The notes: generated by a model from the sequence alone, not told the origin. A DNA stretch of 64,000 nucleotides from Burkholderia contaminans (GCF_029633825.1 NZ_CP090644.1:135798-199797), one strand, 5' to 3'; positions 35,635 to 45,037 are shown, counted from the first letter of the stretch. A program made the numbers and translations.

Positions 35635-35975
35635 TCACATTGCCGGCCGGCACCCGCATCTGGCTTGCTGCGGGCGTCACGGACATGCGCTGCGGCTTCC
35701 AGGGGCTTGCCACGAAGGTACAGGCGACGCTCGAGGAGAATCCGTTGTGCGGCCATGTGTTCATCTTCCGCGGACGTCGAGGCGATCTCGTGAAGCTGCT
35801 TTGGGCCACCGACGACGGGCTCTGGCTGCTGTCGAAGCGATTGGAACGCGGCCGCTTCATCTGGCCGCAAGCCGATGGCGGCAAGATCTCGCTCACGGTC
35901 GCGCAGTTGTCGATGCTTCTCGAAGGCATCGATTGGCGGCAGCCCCGCCGTACGGCACCTCTGTCGATGCTGTAG
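35631..35975 (+). CDS. tnpB: IS66 accessory protein TnpB
   Basis: The usual start is the GTG at 35631 overlapping the tnpA stop. The sequence has the family hallmark GTRIWLAAGVTDMRCGFQGL and later VFIFRGRRGDLVKLLWATDD. It is needed for IS66 transposition; its mechanism is unknown. The gene is intact. Confidence 0.92.
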   Translation: MITLPAGTRIWLAAGVTDMRCGFQGLATKVQATLEENPLCGHVFIFRGRRGDLVKLLWATDDGLWLLSKRLERGRFIWPQADGGKISLTVAQLSMLLEGIDWRQPRRTAPLSML

Positions 35976-36014
35976 GTGTTGTAAACCGCTCGGGAGGCTC
36001 GTAAACTCCGGCGC

Positions 36015-37608
36015 ATGCCGAATCTCGACGATCTGCCCGACGATGTCGCTGCACTGAAGGCCATGCTGGCTGAGGCTCGCGCGTCGGCCATCGAACGGGA
36101 ACTCGAGATCGAACAGCTGCGCCGCGACATCGCCGCAAGCGATCTCGAGATCACACGGTTGAAGCTCCTGATCGACAAGCTCAAGCGAATGCACTTCGGC
36201 CGCAAGTCGGAACAACTTGCCCGAGAGATCGAGAAGCTTGAGCTCCGGCTTGAGGATTTGGCCGCAGGCAGCGGTGTCGCCGACGTTCAGCACACAAAGG
36301 TCCGACGAGAAAGGTCCACGACTAGCAGCGATCCGGCCGTACGTGAGCCGCTGCCACCGCACCTTACGCGAGAAGATCGCGTGCTCAAACCGGATTCGAT
36401 CTGCCCCAAGTGTGAAGGTGCTATGCAGTGCCTCGGCGAGGACGTCTCGGAACAGCTCGCCCGTGTTGCGGCGATGTTCAAGGTGATCCGCACGATCCGG
36501 CACAAGACGGTCTGTCCGGCCTGCGGCCACATCGCGCAGCCACCGATGCCGGGACTGCCGATCGAGCGCAGTATCGCGCATCCGAGCTTGCTTGCCGACA
36601 TTCTGGTGTCGAAGTACGCAGATCATGCGCCGCTGTACCGACAATCGGAAATTGCGGCGCGCGACGGGGTGACGCTTGACCGCGCCAGCATGGGTCGCTG
36701 GGTCGGACAGTGTGAGGCGCTCTGCCGCCCGCTGACCGACGCGCTGCGCCGGTAGTACGATGGCGGGCACGAAGTTGCACGCGGACGACACGCCGATCCC
36801 CGTGCTCGCGCCGGGCAACAAGAAGACGAAGACCGGGCGACTCTGGGTGTACGTGCGCGACGACAGCCGTTCGGGCTCGACGGAGCCGGCTGCGGTGTGG
36901 TTCGCGTACTCGTGCGATCGCAAAGGCATCCATCCTCAGACGCATCTCGCCGGATTCGAAGGCATCCTGCAAGCCGATGCCTACGGCGGCTTCGACGAGT
37001 TGTACGTAAGTGGCAAGATCCGCGAGGCTGCTTGTTGGGACCACGCGCGGAGAAAGTACTACGAGATCCACGCGAGCACACCGACGGACGAGACCCAGAA
37101 ACTGCTCGAGATGATCGGCGAGTTCTACGGCATTGAAACCGACATCCGCGGCAAGCCGCCCGATGAACGGCAGCGCGTGCGGCGTGAGAAAAGCAAGCCG
37201 CTGCTGGACGCCTTCGAAACGAGAATCCGGGCCAAGCTCGCGACGCTGTCGCGCAAGTCGGAGCTGGCCGGCGCGATCCAGTACTCGCTGAATCACTGGA
37301 CTGCGCTGACGCTGTTCTGCGAGGATGGGCAAGCCGAGATCAGCAACGCGTTGGCAGAAAACGCCCTGCGTTGCGTGAGCCTCGGGAGAAAGAACTTCCT
37401 GTTCGCTGGTTCCGACAGCGGGGGTGAGCGGGCCGCCGCGATGTACAGCTTGATTGGTGCGTGCAAACTCAATGGCATCAACCCGCGCGCCTATCTGGAA
37501 TACGTCTTGACCCACATCGCTGATCACGTCATCACCCGCGTCGACGAACTGCTGCCTTGGAATGTGGTCGACAAGCTGACGTCGGTCAGCTCGCATGGCA
37601 CTGCCTGA
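36015..37608 (+). pseudogene. tnpC: IS66 transposase TnpC, frameshifted
   Basis: The first frame (36015-36755, 246 aa) gives the coiled coil, zinc-binding pairs (CPKCEG, CPACGH) and the start of the catalytic region (KYADHAPLYRQSEIAARDGV). It ends at a TAG just after PLTDALRR. The second frame (36760-37608) continues directly with AGTKLHADDTPIPVLAPG, LQADAYGGFDELY and the C-terminal catalytic E region (ALAENALRCVSLGRKNFLFA). One extra base near 36753-36759 separates them. The element is probably not autonomous unless frameshifting occurs. Confidence 0.85.
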
Positions 37609-37750
37609 CTGCTTCATAGATCCAGATAGATCGTGCCCATGATCCACGATCGTGGGCACGATCTCACGTGATCCTCACGGAACTCCCCAAGCTCTCACAT
37701 CATGCCCCATGCGCGCGCGAATATGGAACTGGTCGCGCCGAGCCGCTTAC

Positions 37751-37974
37751 GTGATTCGCGCGTGATCGACGAATTCATGCACTGGACGCTGCTACGTATC
37801 GACGTGACGCGCAACACCGCGGAAGACACTGCGATGCTGCGGCGCTTCGGATTGTTCGGGCCGCCGGCACTGATTTTCTACGGCAAGGAAGGCCGGCTGG
37901 CGCCCGACGCGCAACTGGTTGGATTCGTCAGCGCCGATACGTTTCTCGCGCATCTGCGACGATGGAACCGATGA
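37751..37974 (+). pseudogene. dsbD: DsbD 3' part after IS66
   Basis: After the second GTGATTCG copy the frame reads RVIDEFMHWTLLRIDVTRNT through RRFGLFGPPALIFYGKEG to a TGA at 37974. This is the rest of the gamma thioredoxin domain, including the cis-proline loop (GPPALIF). It joins in frame with the part ending at 35127. Confidence 0.9.
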
Positions 37975-38167
37975 GCCGCTCCAGGCGCTGACCGGCGCCC
38001 GTGTCGCAACCGGCGTCCCGTCGGCACGATTTTCACCGCCGTGAGGGCGCGGCGTCGAGATCCGAAGCCGGAGTTTCACGGCCGACGAGACGACGTGCTG
38101 CGCATGGTCGCGGATAACGTCCTGATGTCGCGGTAAAAATCGACCATGGTTTGCAACCTCTTTCTGG

Positions 38168-38485
38168 TCAAGGAACCACCGGTTTCATCGTATGGATGCT
38201 GTAGAAACCGGTGACCGGGATGACCGCAACGACACCGTCGCCGGGCGCGCCGACGTGCGTCACTCGCATGATGGCCTCGATGAGCGCGTCGGCGTCCGAT
38301 GCTCGCGTGAAGATCTCGATTTTCAGGTGTTCGGTTTCCCAATGTTTGGCATAGGGATTCAGGTGTGCGCCGAAGCCCTTTACTTTAGTGATCGTGACGC
38401 CGTGTGTATCAATCGAGTGGATCTCTTTCTCGATCGCATCGAGCGTTTCTGGTCGAACGATCGCGACAACGCATTGTGTTTCCAT
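38168..38485 (-). CDS. P-II-like regulatory protein
   Basis: The 105-aa protein follows the P-II fold: QCVVAIVRPETLDAIEKEIH, then the VKGFG signature, a shortened T-loop without the usual uridylylated tyrosine, IEIFTRASDADALIEAIMRV, and GDGVVAVIPV. Divergent P-II-like proteins sense adenine nucleotides or metals near transporters. Here it is the last gene of the multicopper-oxidase unit, so a role in copper or redox sensing is inferred, not nitrogen control. Confidence 0.75.
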   Translation of the reverse strand: METQCVVAIVRPETLDAIEKEIHSIDTHGVTITKVKGFGAHLNPYAKHWETEHLKIEIFTRASDADALIEAIMRVTHVGAPGDGVVAVIPVTGFYSIHTMKPVVP

Positions 38486-38511
38486 GGTCTGCTCCCGGTG
38501 GTTTTGAGCGA

Positions 38512-38823
38512 TCAGGCTCGCTTCATGTAGGCGCTACACCAGCCTTTCGCGCTGACCCGCTTGCCGCCAAACACCGTGCACGGTGCCGCGGTGTCGCCGG
38601 TCTTGCCCTGAAAGAACTGGCAGCTCGCACACGCTTGTCCAGCCTGAAACTTTGGAAATTTCGTCCTGTCGACCTTGCTCGCGTCCGTCTTGTAGCCGAG
38701 CGCGACGGCATTCGCGTCGCTTTCCTGCACGACGCCGGCATCCGCCTGCGCGTGCCGGCCGAACGTCGCCACCGAGGCAAGTCCGGCGGCGACCGAAATG
38801 AATGTGCGGCGGGTGATCCTCAC
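38512..38823 (-). CDS. High-potential iron-sulfur protein (HiPIP)
   Basis: This 103-aa protein has a Tat signal (RITRRTFISVAAGLASVATF) and four cluster cysteines in ACASCQFFQG, APCTVFGG and GWCSAYMK, the HiPIP pattern for a [4Fe-4S] cluster. HiPIPs carry electrons in the periplasm. Its place directly after the multicopper oxidase suggests it accepts or supplies electrons in Cu(I) oxidation (inference). Confidence 0.88.
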   Translation of the reverse strand: MRITRRTFISVAAGLASVATFGRHAQADAGVVQESDANAVALGYKTDASKVDRTKFPKFQAGQACASCQFFQGKTGDTAAPCTVFGGKRVSAKGWCSAYMKRA

Positions 38824-38877
38824 GATTGACCTCCTATGGCGTTGCTTTGAGCCGAGCCCTGCAGGCGAAGCGTTCCG

Positions 38878-40524
38878 CTATCGCTCGACCAGATAGTTGC
38901 GCATCAATCCCGAGTCCTCGTGCTCGAGCATGTGGCAGTGGTACAGGTACATGCCAGTGCGTTCTCCGAAATAAACAAGCAGACGCACGCGTTCGCCGGG
39001 CATCATGAACACGGTGTCCTTCCATCCGTCATCGACATAGCCATCCGACAGCGTGTGGCGCGCGCCGGCGAACTCCGCATCGACCACGCGGTCGAGCACG
39101 CGGAACTGCACGCCGTGCACGTGCATCGCGTGCGCCATCAGCATCATCGATTCGTCGTTGCGGAATTCCCAAATTTCGGTCGTGCCGGCCTTGACGGTTT
39201 CCGCCGGCGCTACGCCGTCCATCTCGAATCGTCGGCCGTCGATGCCCCACGTCATCATGCCCATCGTGATGCCGAACGCGCGCGGCTGCATGAAGTTGAT
39301 CGCGTCACGCGGGTGAGCGACGGGAACTCGCGCCAGCGTAGCGGGCAAGCCGTCGTTCGTGTGTTCGCGGCGAACAACCTTGACGGTCAGGACCGGAAAG
39401 CGTGCACCCAGCGGCAGCCGGGTACGCGTCATCATTCCCCCCATGGCGACGTCGCCGGAGAACGTTTGGCTCTGCAGCGTCAGGACAGTGCCGATCGGCT
39501 TGCCGCTGAAATCCACCCAGAGGTCAAGCCGTTCGGCCGGTGCCAGGGTCACATAGGACCGCCGCAGCGGGCGGTCGAGCAGGCCGCCATCGGTTCCAAT
39601 GACGGTCAGCGGAGAACCGTCGTGCCAAGCGAGTTTGTAGATGCGGCTATTCGATGCGTTCAGGAAACGCAACCGGTAGGCCCGTGTGGCGACCGGTAGC
39701 ACGTAGTCGGGCCGGCCGTTGACGAGAATCCGGTCGCCGAGGAAACCCATCATCTGCACCATCATGTCGGCCATGCCGCCTTGCCCGCCGTTCATCATGC
39801 CGCGGCCCATCATTCCACCGCCCATCATGCCCCGGTTGCCCATCATCCCGCGACCACCCATCATTCCACCGGATTGCTGCGACAGATAGACAAGCTGGTT
39901 GTCGTCGTCAAATGTGCGGTCCTGAATCATCAACGGCACGTCGTAGCTGCCGCGGGGCAGGGGAAGGGCGGCATCTTCCTCGTCATCGACGATCAGAAGG
40001 CCCGCCTGGCCGTGATAGATCTGCGCACCGGTGCGGCCATCCGGATGTGCGTGAAACCAGTACGTCCCTGCGCGATTCAGGACGTCGAATTCGTACACGT
40101 AGCGCTGTTTCGTGGCGATCGCATCGCGCGGGTGCCCGTCCATCGATGCGGGCACGAGCAAGCCGTGCCAGTGGACAATCGTTGGTTCAGGCAGGTCATT
40201 GACGAATTCGATTCGCACTTTCTGTGTCCGGCGTACGTGCACAACTGGCGCGTAGCCGTCGGAGACGAACCACAAGGCGTGTGGATCGCCGTGCGTGACT
40301 TTTCCGTCATAACGCCATACGCCTGTTGCGGGGCCGCGCAACAGGTTCAGCCGATCCGGCCGCGCATGCAGTTCGATCGACACATCGGGGATGAAAGGCG
40401 TGCCGGCGGCACGCGCATTCGGCTGTAGAAGCGTCGCAAGCGGCCGGGGGCCGACGGCAATCACAGTGGATGCGAGCGACGCTCGCAATAGCGTACGGCG
40501 CGTGATGCGGTCGATCGTCGTCAT
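38878..40524 (-). CDS. cueO: Multicopper oxidase (CueO/CopA-like)
   Basis: The 548-aa protein has a Tat signal (TRRTLLRASLASTVIAVG) and all copper-ligand motifs: HWHGLL, FHAHPDG, MHVHGVQF and the type-1/trinuclear motif YHCHMLEHEDSGLM. Between domains 1 and 2 lies a Met/Gly-rich insert of repeating GGMMGG/GRGMM units near residue 225, as in Cu(I)-oxidising enzymes. It oxidises Cu(I) to the less toxic Cu(II) in the periplasm. It lies 81 bp after the PCYCGC gene. Confidence 0.92.
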   Translation of the reverse strand: MTTIDRITRRTLLRASLASTVIAVGPRPLATLLQPNARAAGTPFIPDVSIELHARPDRLNLLRGPATGVWRYDGKVTHGDPHALWFVSDGYAPVVHVRRTQKVRIEFVNDLPEPTIVHWHGLLVPASMDGHPRDAIATKQRYVYEFDVLNRAGTYWFHAHPDGRTGAQIYHGQAGLLIVDDEEDAALPLPRGSYDVPLMIQDRTFDDDNQLVYLSQQSGGMMGGRGMMGNRGMMGGGMMGRGMMNGGQGGMADMMVQMMGFLGDRILVNGRPDYVLPVATRAYRLRFLNASNSRIYKLAWHDGSPLTVIGTDGGLLDRPLRRSYVTLAPAERLDLWVDFSGKPIGTVLTLQSQTFSGDVAMGGMMTRTRLPLGARFPVLTVKVVRREHTNDGLPATLARVPVAHPRDAINFMQPRAFGITMGMMTWGIDGRRFEMDGVAPAETVKAGTTEIWEFRNDESMMLMAHAMHVHGVQFRVLDRVVDAEFAGARHTLSDGYVDDGWKDTVFMMPGERVRLLVYFGERTGMYLYHCHMLEHEDSGLMRNYLVER

Positions 40525-40604
40525 CGTTCATCTCCGTGACAGGATGCGTGCATCAATGTACGGGTCGCGCAGGCATGTCGTGGGCCGCGCGCGAGGCATT
40601 CCGA

Positions 40605-41168
40605 CTATCCCTTTGGTGCCCATTTCGCATCGACCGCCGCTTGGATGCGTCCCGCGTCGGTGATCCCTTTGCGCTTCATGTCGAACGCAATCTCCGCCGT
40701 GCCGCGGCAAACCGGGCAGGAAACGGCCATCTTGTCCTCGAAGCACTGGAGGTTCGAGCGATGTTCGCCGGTGTTTTCGCAACCGCACCAGCAATACAGT
40801 TGATTGAGGGTCGCGGGGATTTGCGTGGCCACCCAATACGCATGGCGCGTTTCGGGATCCGCGAATTGCTCGGGCGCGAGCACGCGTGACGCGTCGTGGC
40901 GCCCGCTCGGGACAATGCGCAATCCGTTGGGCCTTAACATGCCGACACGCCAGTTGGATTCACGCGTTGCCGAAGTCGAAGCCGGCGCACTGGCTCGAAC
41001 ACCCGGGCGTCTCGACGTAACGACCTCGAAGAGTATCGATGATGCGCCTGCCGCCAGGAAGGTCGGCACGACCCAGAACAGGATGCGCCGACGATTGCGG
41101 TCAATGCGGCTTGTCGCGCTGCGGCGAGACTGCGTTGGTGGTGTTCGATCAGGTTGATTGCGTTTCAT
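40605..41168 (-). CDS. PCYCGC-motif exported protein
   Basis: The ATG at 41168 (MKRNQPDR) is chosen within a longer frame. An N-terminal membrane anchor (RILFWVVPTFLAAGASSILF) precedes a domain with the metal motif LYCWCGCENTGEHRSNLQC and SCPVCRGTAE. This is the CYCxC/PCYCGC family found with copper genes. It begins the transcription unit that continues with the multicopper oxidase, HiPIP and P-II-like genes. Confidence 0.75.
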   Translation of the reverse strand: MKRNQPDRTPPTQSRRSATSRIDRNRRRILFWVVPTFLAAGASSILFEVVTSRRPGVRASAPASTSATRESNWRVGMLRPNGLRIVPSGRHDASRVLAPEQFADPETRHAYWVATQIPATLNQLYCWCGCENTGEHRSNLQCFEDKMAVSCPVCRGTAEIAFDMKRKGITDAGRIQAAVDAKWAPKG

Positions 41169-41402
41169 ATCGCGTATCTGCTGCAACGGGTTGCCATGCT
41201 GGGGCGACGGGCATCGACACCGCAACCATTGAATTCGGTTCATGCAAGCCGCACTGGGCAAGCTAGTTGGGATGCTGACGAATGCGCCCTGTGCCTCGAA
41301 CTCATGCCAAGTTGCGCTTGAACGCGCGCGTTACGGCACAGAAGGCATTTTCACGGCGACATGGACGAGCGTACCCGGGGGGCGGGATGGAACCGCGAGG
41401 AA

Positions 41403-41759
41403 TCAGGCTGCTCGAGGAGGGCGCTGGAGCGGCTCCGGCGCGTACTGGGTGATCAGTACACTGTTCCTGGGTGCGTAGGGGCTGGGCGCGGCAACGGGTT
41501 GAAACGTCAGCGGCACGGATGCCATGAAAACTATTCCGCAGGACAGTCCGCCCATCGTCGTGCGACATGCGGCGCTGGCGTCTGCGATGTGCGTTTTCGT
41601 GTCATGCACCATCTTGCATGGCTGCGCATTGCACGCGTGTCGGGCCTGGATATCGGATACCGGGAACATGGCCGGGCAAGCCGAGCCCGTCGCCGGGTAG
41701 CCGAGAATCGGCAACCATGCGATCAGCACGATGGCGACAAGGCGAGACAGGAATTTCAT
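41403..41759 (-). CDS. Small exported Cys-rich protein with RPP C-terminus
   Basis: The 118-aa protein has a signal peptide (RLVAIVLIAWLPILGYPATG), a mature part with cysteines in ACPAMFPV, HACNAQPC and ACRTTMGG, and the ending EPLQRPPRAA. The start IAWLPI and the RPP end match the 46607 protein closely. It is divergent from cueR across a shared control region, so copper induction is likely. Confidence 0.65.
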   Translation of the reverse strand: MKFLSRLVAIVLIAWLPILGYPATGSACPAMFPVSDIQARHACNAQPCKMVHDTKTHIADASAACRTTMGGLSCGIVFMASVPLTFQPVAAPSPYAPRNSVLITQYAPEPLQRPPRAA

Positions 41760-41915
41760 GGAATCCAGTATAGGCGACGTCAGTCGTCGCGGTCACTGCG
41801 GGGCGGACCCTATTCGGATGCCATTGGAAGGTCTGACATGGCATGGCCGTTTCGAAAGAATCGTAGACATACCGGCGCCAAATTTCGACGGACTGACCGC
41901 CGGAAACTGTTCGCG

Positions 41916-41946
41916 CCATCCTTCCTTTTGTTGGAAGGCATATAGT
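41916..41946 (+). promoter_or_regulatory. CueR-type promoter/operator before cueR copy 1
   Basis: CCTTCC-TTTTGTT-GGAAGG (41920-41938) is a perfect MerR/CueR dyad with the standard 7-base centre. The -10 box TATAGT (41941-41946) sits 19 bp after a degenerate -35 (41916-41921), the long spacing that MerR-family activators require. It lies 95 bp before cueR and also between the divergent genes. Confidence 0.75.
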
Positions 41947-42041
41947 AAGCTGAATGATCTCGGACGTGCGCGGGGTCGGATGCACCGCGTCATCGCGGAA
42001 CGGGACGACGCCTCGTATTCCTTTGATTTGTTGGGAGAGTC

Positions 42042-42491
42042 ATGAACATTGGGCAAGCCGCGGCGGCTGCAGGTGTGTCCGCGAAGATGATTCGCTATTA
42101 CGAGAGTATCGGGCTTGTTGGAACCGCCGGGCGTACCGACAGCGGATACCGTATCTATCGGGAAGACGACGTCCAGGTGCTGCGCTTCATCCACCAGGCG
42201 CGCACGCTCGGCTTCCCAATCGAACAGATTCGGCAACTGCTTTCGCTGTGGCAGGATCGGGGGCGCGCAAGTGCAGAGGTCAAGGCTATCGCGGTGCAAC
42301 ATATCGCCGATCTCGATGCACGCATCGCGGAATTAGTCGAGATGCGAGATAAGCTTGCGCACCTCGCGCGCCATTGTGCGGGGGACGAGCGGCCGACGTG
42401 CCCGATCCTGGACGGGATCGGTGGCGAGCGGCAGATGGTGACTTCAGGAAAATGTTCGGCGAACCCTCCCGAACTGCCGACAAAACCCTGA
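42042..42491 (+). CDS. cueR: CueR-type MerR-family copper regulator (copy 1)
   Basis: The 149-aa protein has a MerR HTH (MNIGQAAAAAGVSAKMIRYY, then GYRIYREDDVQVL), a dimerisation coiled coil (ELVEMRDKLAHLARHC) and the metal-loop cysteines in CAGDERPTCPIL, the CueR spacing for Cu(I)/Ag(I). It would activate copper genes by twisting promoters with 19-bp spacers; one such promoter lies just upstream. The 3' tail is longer than in E. coli CueR. Confidence 0.9.
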   Translation: MNIGQAAAAAGVSAKMIRYYESIGLVGTAGRTDSGYRIYREDDVQVLRFIHQARTLGFPIEQIRQLLSLWQDRGRASAEVKAIAVQHIADLDARIAELVEMRDKLAHLARHCAGDERPTCPILDGIGGERQMVTSGKCSANPPELPTKP

Positions 42492-42528
42492 GGCAAACGC
42501 CACGCGCTGTCAGACAGAGGCAGCGCCG

Positions 42529-43152
42529 TCATGCGTCGCCACTTTCGTCCCGACCGATGACGAGGTGGATCGACGACGGAAACATGAATTTCGGCACGTC
42601 GAGATTTTGGGGTGCGGGTTTGTTCTTGAATACGCGCCCGGCCAGGTCGTAAGTCGAGCCGTGACAGGGGCAGAGGAAACCGCCGGGCCAGTCGTTGGGC
42701 AAATTAGCCTGCGGGCCCGGTTGAAATCGTGCGGTGGGTGTACACCCGAGGTGCGTACAGACGCCAATGAGCACCAGGATATTCTTGCGCTCCGCTCTGG
42801 AACGATATTCGTTTCGGCAGTAGCTCGGCAGAGGCATCGAAAAGGGATGCCGGGTAGCAGGATCGGCGACCTGGGAATCGGACGAAACAACTGTGGCCAG
42901 CATCCCATCCGTTCGGTTCACGACGAACACGGGCTTGCCGCGCCATGCGGCGGTGAGGCTTTCTCCCGGCTTGAGCCCCGCGATGTCGACGTCGACCGGT
43001 GCACCCAGCCCTTTGGTCTTTTCCGACGGCGCCAGCGATTCCAGAAAGGGGACGGTGGCGGCCACCATCCCGATTCCACTCGCGGTCGTTGTGGCGACCA
43101 GCCAGCGTCGGCGAGACGTATCGACCCTGACGAGTTGTTCGTCGTTCATCAC
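42529..43152 (-). CDS. petA: Rieske [2Fe-2S] protein (PetA-like)
   Basis: This 207-aa protein has a twin-arginine-type anchor (SRRRWLVATTTASGIGMVAA), a linker, and the Rieske cluster motifs CTHLGCTP and CPCHGSTYD. It matches the iron-sulfur subunit of cytochrome bc1, but no cytochrome b or c1 gene is nearby. On this island it may replace a copper-damaged subunit or feed a local electron chain; both are inference. Confidence 0.88.
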   Translation of the reverse strand: MMNDEQLVRVDTSRRRWLVATTTASGIGMVAATVPFLESLAPSEKTKGLGAPVDVDIAGLKPGESLTAAWRGKPVFVVNRTDGMLATVVSSDSQVADPATRHPFSMPLPSYCRNEYRSRAERKNILVLIGVCTHLGCTPTARFQPGPQANLPNDWPGGFLCPCHGSTYDLAGRVFKNKPAPQNLDVPKFMFPSSIHLVIGRDESGDA

Positions 43153-43324
43153 ACACTCCGTAATTCCGCGCCTGACTCAAGTTGGAGTGGCGTCGGTAAC
43201 CTGCGGTTCTCAAATACCTTGATCGTGACTGCTCGCGACCGGCTGGCCATTGAACGGGTGCGCCGATCGCTCGCCACACAAAGGCGGCTATCGTGTGGCG
43301 AGGGCGGCGAAGCCGTCGTGGTGC

Positions 43325-43726
43325 TTACTTTCCTGCCGTGGTGACTTGATTCGTTGACTGCCACCAGCTTTCTGCGATCTTGAATCGCATCAGGTTGCGT
43401 TCAATCGTCACCGGCCCGGGCGGGTAGTCGGCATTTCCGCTTGGGACGAATCCGGCACGTTCAGCCTGCACGAGTTCTGCGTAGACCTCGGTGCGCGTCT
43501 TGCCCTGCGCGCTGATGCCGACGGGGAGTGGCAATCGGGTCTCGGTCCGTACGGCCGTCGTGGAAACTTGCTCCAGTGGAACTGACGATGCGATCGTCAC
43601 CGCGTTGGACGGATGCTGCGTATAGTCCTGGCCACGCGGCCCACCGCCGCCAGCGATCACAGATACCGATACGGATGCCATCAGGACTGCAAAAGCGGCA
43701 CGATTGATGAAGGAAAAGCGGTTCAT
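43325..43726 (-). CDS. DUF4148-family exported protein
   Basis: The ATG at 43726 gives a 133-aa protein with signal peptide (AAFAVLMASVSVSVIAGGGG). The DUF4148-type core is GKTRTEVYAELVQAERAGFV, followed by YPPGPVTIERN. These Burkholderiales proteins are periplasmic and of unknown function. A paralogue lies upstream, split by an insertion sequence. Confidence 0.8.
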   Translation of the reverse strand: MNRFSFINRAAFAVLMASVSVSVIAGGGGPRGQDYTQHPSNAVTIASSVPLEQVSTTAVRTETRLPLPVGISAQGKTRTEVYAELVQAERAGFVPSGNADYPPGPVTIERNLMRFKIAESWWQSTNQVTTAGK

Positions 43727-43905
43727 CTTGAACTCCTGGGAACTTGGTTCGATGTCGAGCGCCTTGGACGACGACATCGAGGTATGGTTTTCGCATGCAC
43801 GCCCGTCAGGGATCTGGTCATCATTTCAGTTGTATGGCGCCGCCGGTGTACCGGCGGCGTCATACTCCGGAGCGGATGGCCGCTTCCCGACCTATCGCGG
43901 CACGA

Positions 43906-44120
43906 CTATTGCGCTGTGGTCAACCCGCTCGTCCCCCACGCATGCTGGATCTGCTGAAACCGGATACGGTTGCGTTCGATCGCCGTCGCACTGATCGGAT
44001 AATCGTTTTTGAGCACGGGGAGCATCCCTGCTTCTTCGGCCTGCAACAATTCACCGCGAACGTCCGCACGGGTCTTGCCTTGGGCACTCGGAGCGGCATC
44101 AGCGGTGCTCGATTGGGTTA
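43906..44120 (-). pseudogene. Second DUF4148 gene, 3' part after IS5-family insertion
   Basis: This part encodes TQSSTADAAPSAQGKTRADV to RFQQIQHAWGTSGLTTAQ and stops at a TAG at 43908-43906. With 45038-45182 and one TTA copy it restores a 119-aa DUF4148 protein in frame. Confidence 0.85.
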
Positions 44121-45034
44121 GAGACGGTTTCATAAAGACTGATCGGCCCGCCGAAGGGTATTCCAGCAGATCAGACAGCAACCGAGTTTGAGGAACGCGC
44201 CGTGAATGTCTGCACGGCGCTCGAAACGAATACGGAGACGACGGAAGTGATGCAGCCAGGCATGCGTGCGTTCGACGACCCAGCGATATTTGCCAAGGCC
44301 GCTGCCATGTTCGGTACGGCGCTTGGCGATCACTGGCTCGATACCGCGATCGCGCAACGCGCGCCGATGTCGCTCGGAGTCGTAACCGCGATCCGCGTAG
44401 ACCACACGCGGCCGCTGCAATGGGTGGCCACGCAATCCGCGGATCGGCGGAATCGCGTCGATCAGCGGCAGCAATTGCGTGACGTCGTTGACGTTCGCGC
44501 CGGTCAGGATCGCGGCGAGCGGCGTACCGTTGGCGTCGGTGACGATGTGGTGCTTGGAACCGGGTCGCGCGCGATCGGTGGGGTTTGGCCCAGTTTTTGG
44601 CCTGCCCCAACGGCGCGAATCGATGATGAATCGACGGCGGCTCGTGAGAAGTCGATCTGGTCCGCTGCGCGCAGCTTTGCGAGCAGTAGCTCGTGCAAGC
44701 GATCCCAGACACCGGCTGCTTGCCAATCGCGCAGCCGGCGCCAACATGTCACGCCCGAGCCGCATCCCATCTCGGCCGGCAGGTCGCGCCAGCGTAGTCC
44801 GGTCTTGAGAACGAACAGGATGCCGGTCAGCGCGGCGCGATTCGAAACAGGCAGGCGGCCCGGGTTCTTCTCGCGCCGCGGCTTGGGTGGCGGCAGTAAC
44901 GGCTCGATCAGTGTCCACAATTCATCGTCGATGATCGGCTTGGCCATCTCCTCAGTCTCGGTTGTTCCGATGCCTGAGGTTAACAGCTCACCGCGAAAGT
45001 TAACAGCCCCACGGGGCCTTTTTGAAACCGTCTC
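44121..45034 (-). mobile_element. IS5-family (IS427-like) insertion sequence (914 bp)
   Basis: The terminal inverted repeats are GAGACGGTTTCA at the left and its complement TGAAACCGTCTC at the right. A 3-bp TTA duplication flanks the element (44118-44120 and 45035-45037). The transposase is in two overlapping frames as in the IS427 group. It splits a DUF4148 gene. Confidence 0.9.
44130..44947 (-). CDS. IS5-family transposase, two frames joined by -1 frameshift
   Basis: OrfA (44504-44947) begins MAKPIIDDELWTLIEPLLPP and carries RWRDLPAEMGCGSGVTCWRR with the first catalytic D in AVDSSS. OrfB (to 44130) continues with SKHHIVTDANGTPL, VYADRGYDSERHRRAL (second D) and GLGKYRWVVERTHAW (E). The switch to the -1 frame fits the CCAAAAAC run about 44595-44605. 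Both frames are intact, so the enzyme is probably active. Confidence 0.85.
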
Positions 45035-45037
45035 TTA

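Larger units (their letters stand above)
35128..37750 (+). mobile_element. IS66-family insertion sequence (2623 bp)
   Basis: The ends are inverted (GTAAGCGACTCGG at the left, complement of GTAAGCGGCTCGG at the right). The 8-bp target duplication GTGATTCG flanks it (35120-35127 and 37751-37758), as usual for IS66. It carries tnpA, tnpB and a tnpC with a frameshift. It disrupts dsbD. Confidence 0.95.

Noticed and set aside
35070..36929. 619-codon minus-strand ORF across dsbD and IS66
   Set aside because: It crosses the insertion junction and is antisense to dsbD, tnpA, tnpB and tnpC.
43271..43301. TCGCCACAC/GTGTGGCGA hairpin near the DUF4148 stop as a terminator
   Set aside because: Perfect stem but a 13-base loop and no T-run on either strand; not strong enough to list as a terminator.
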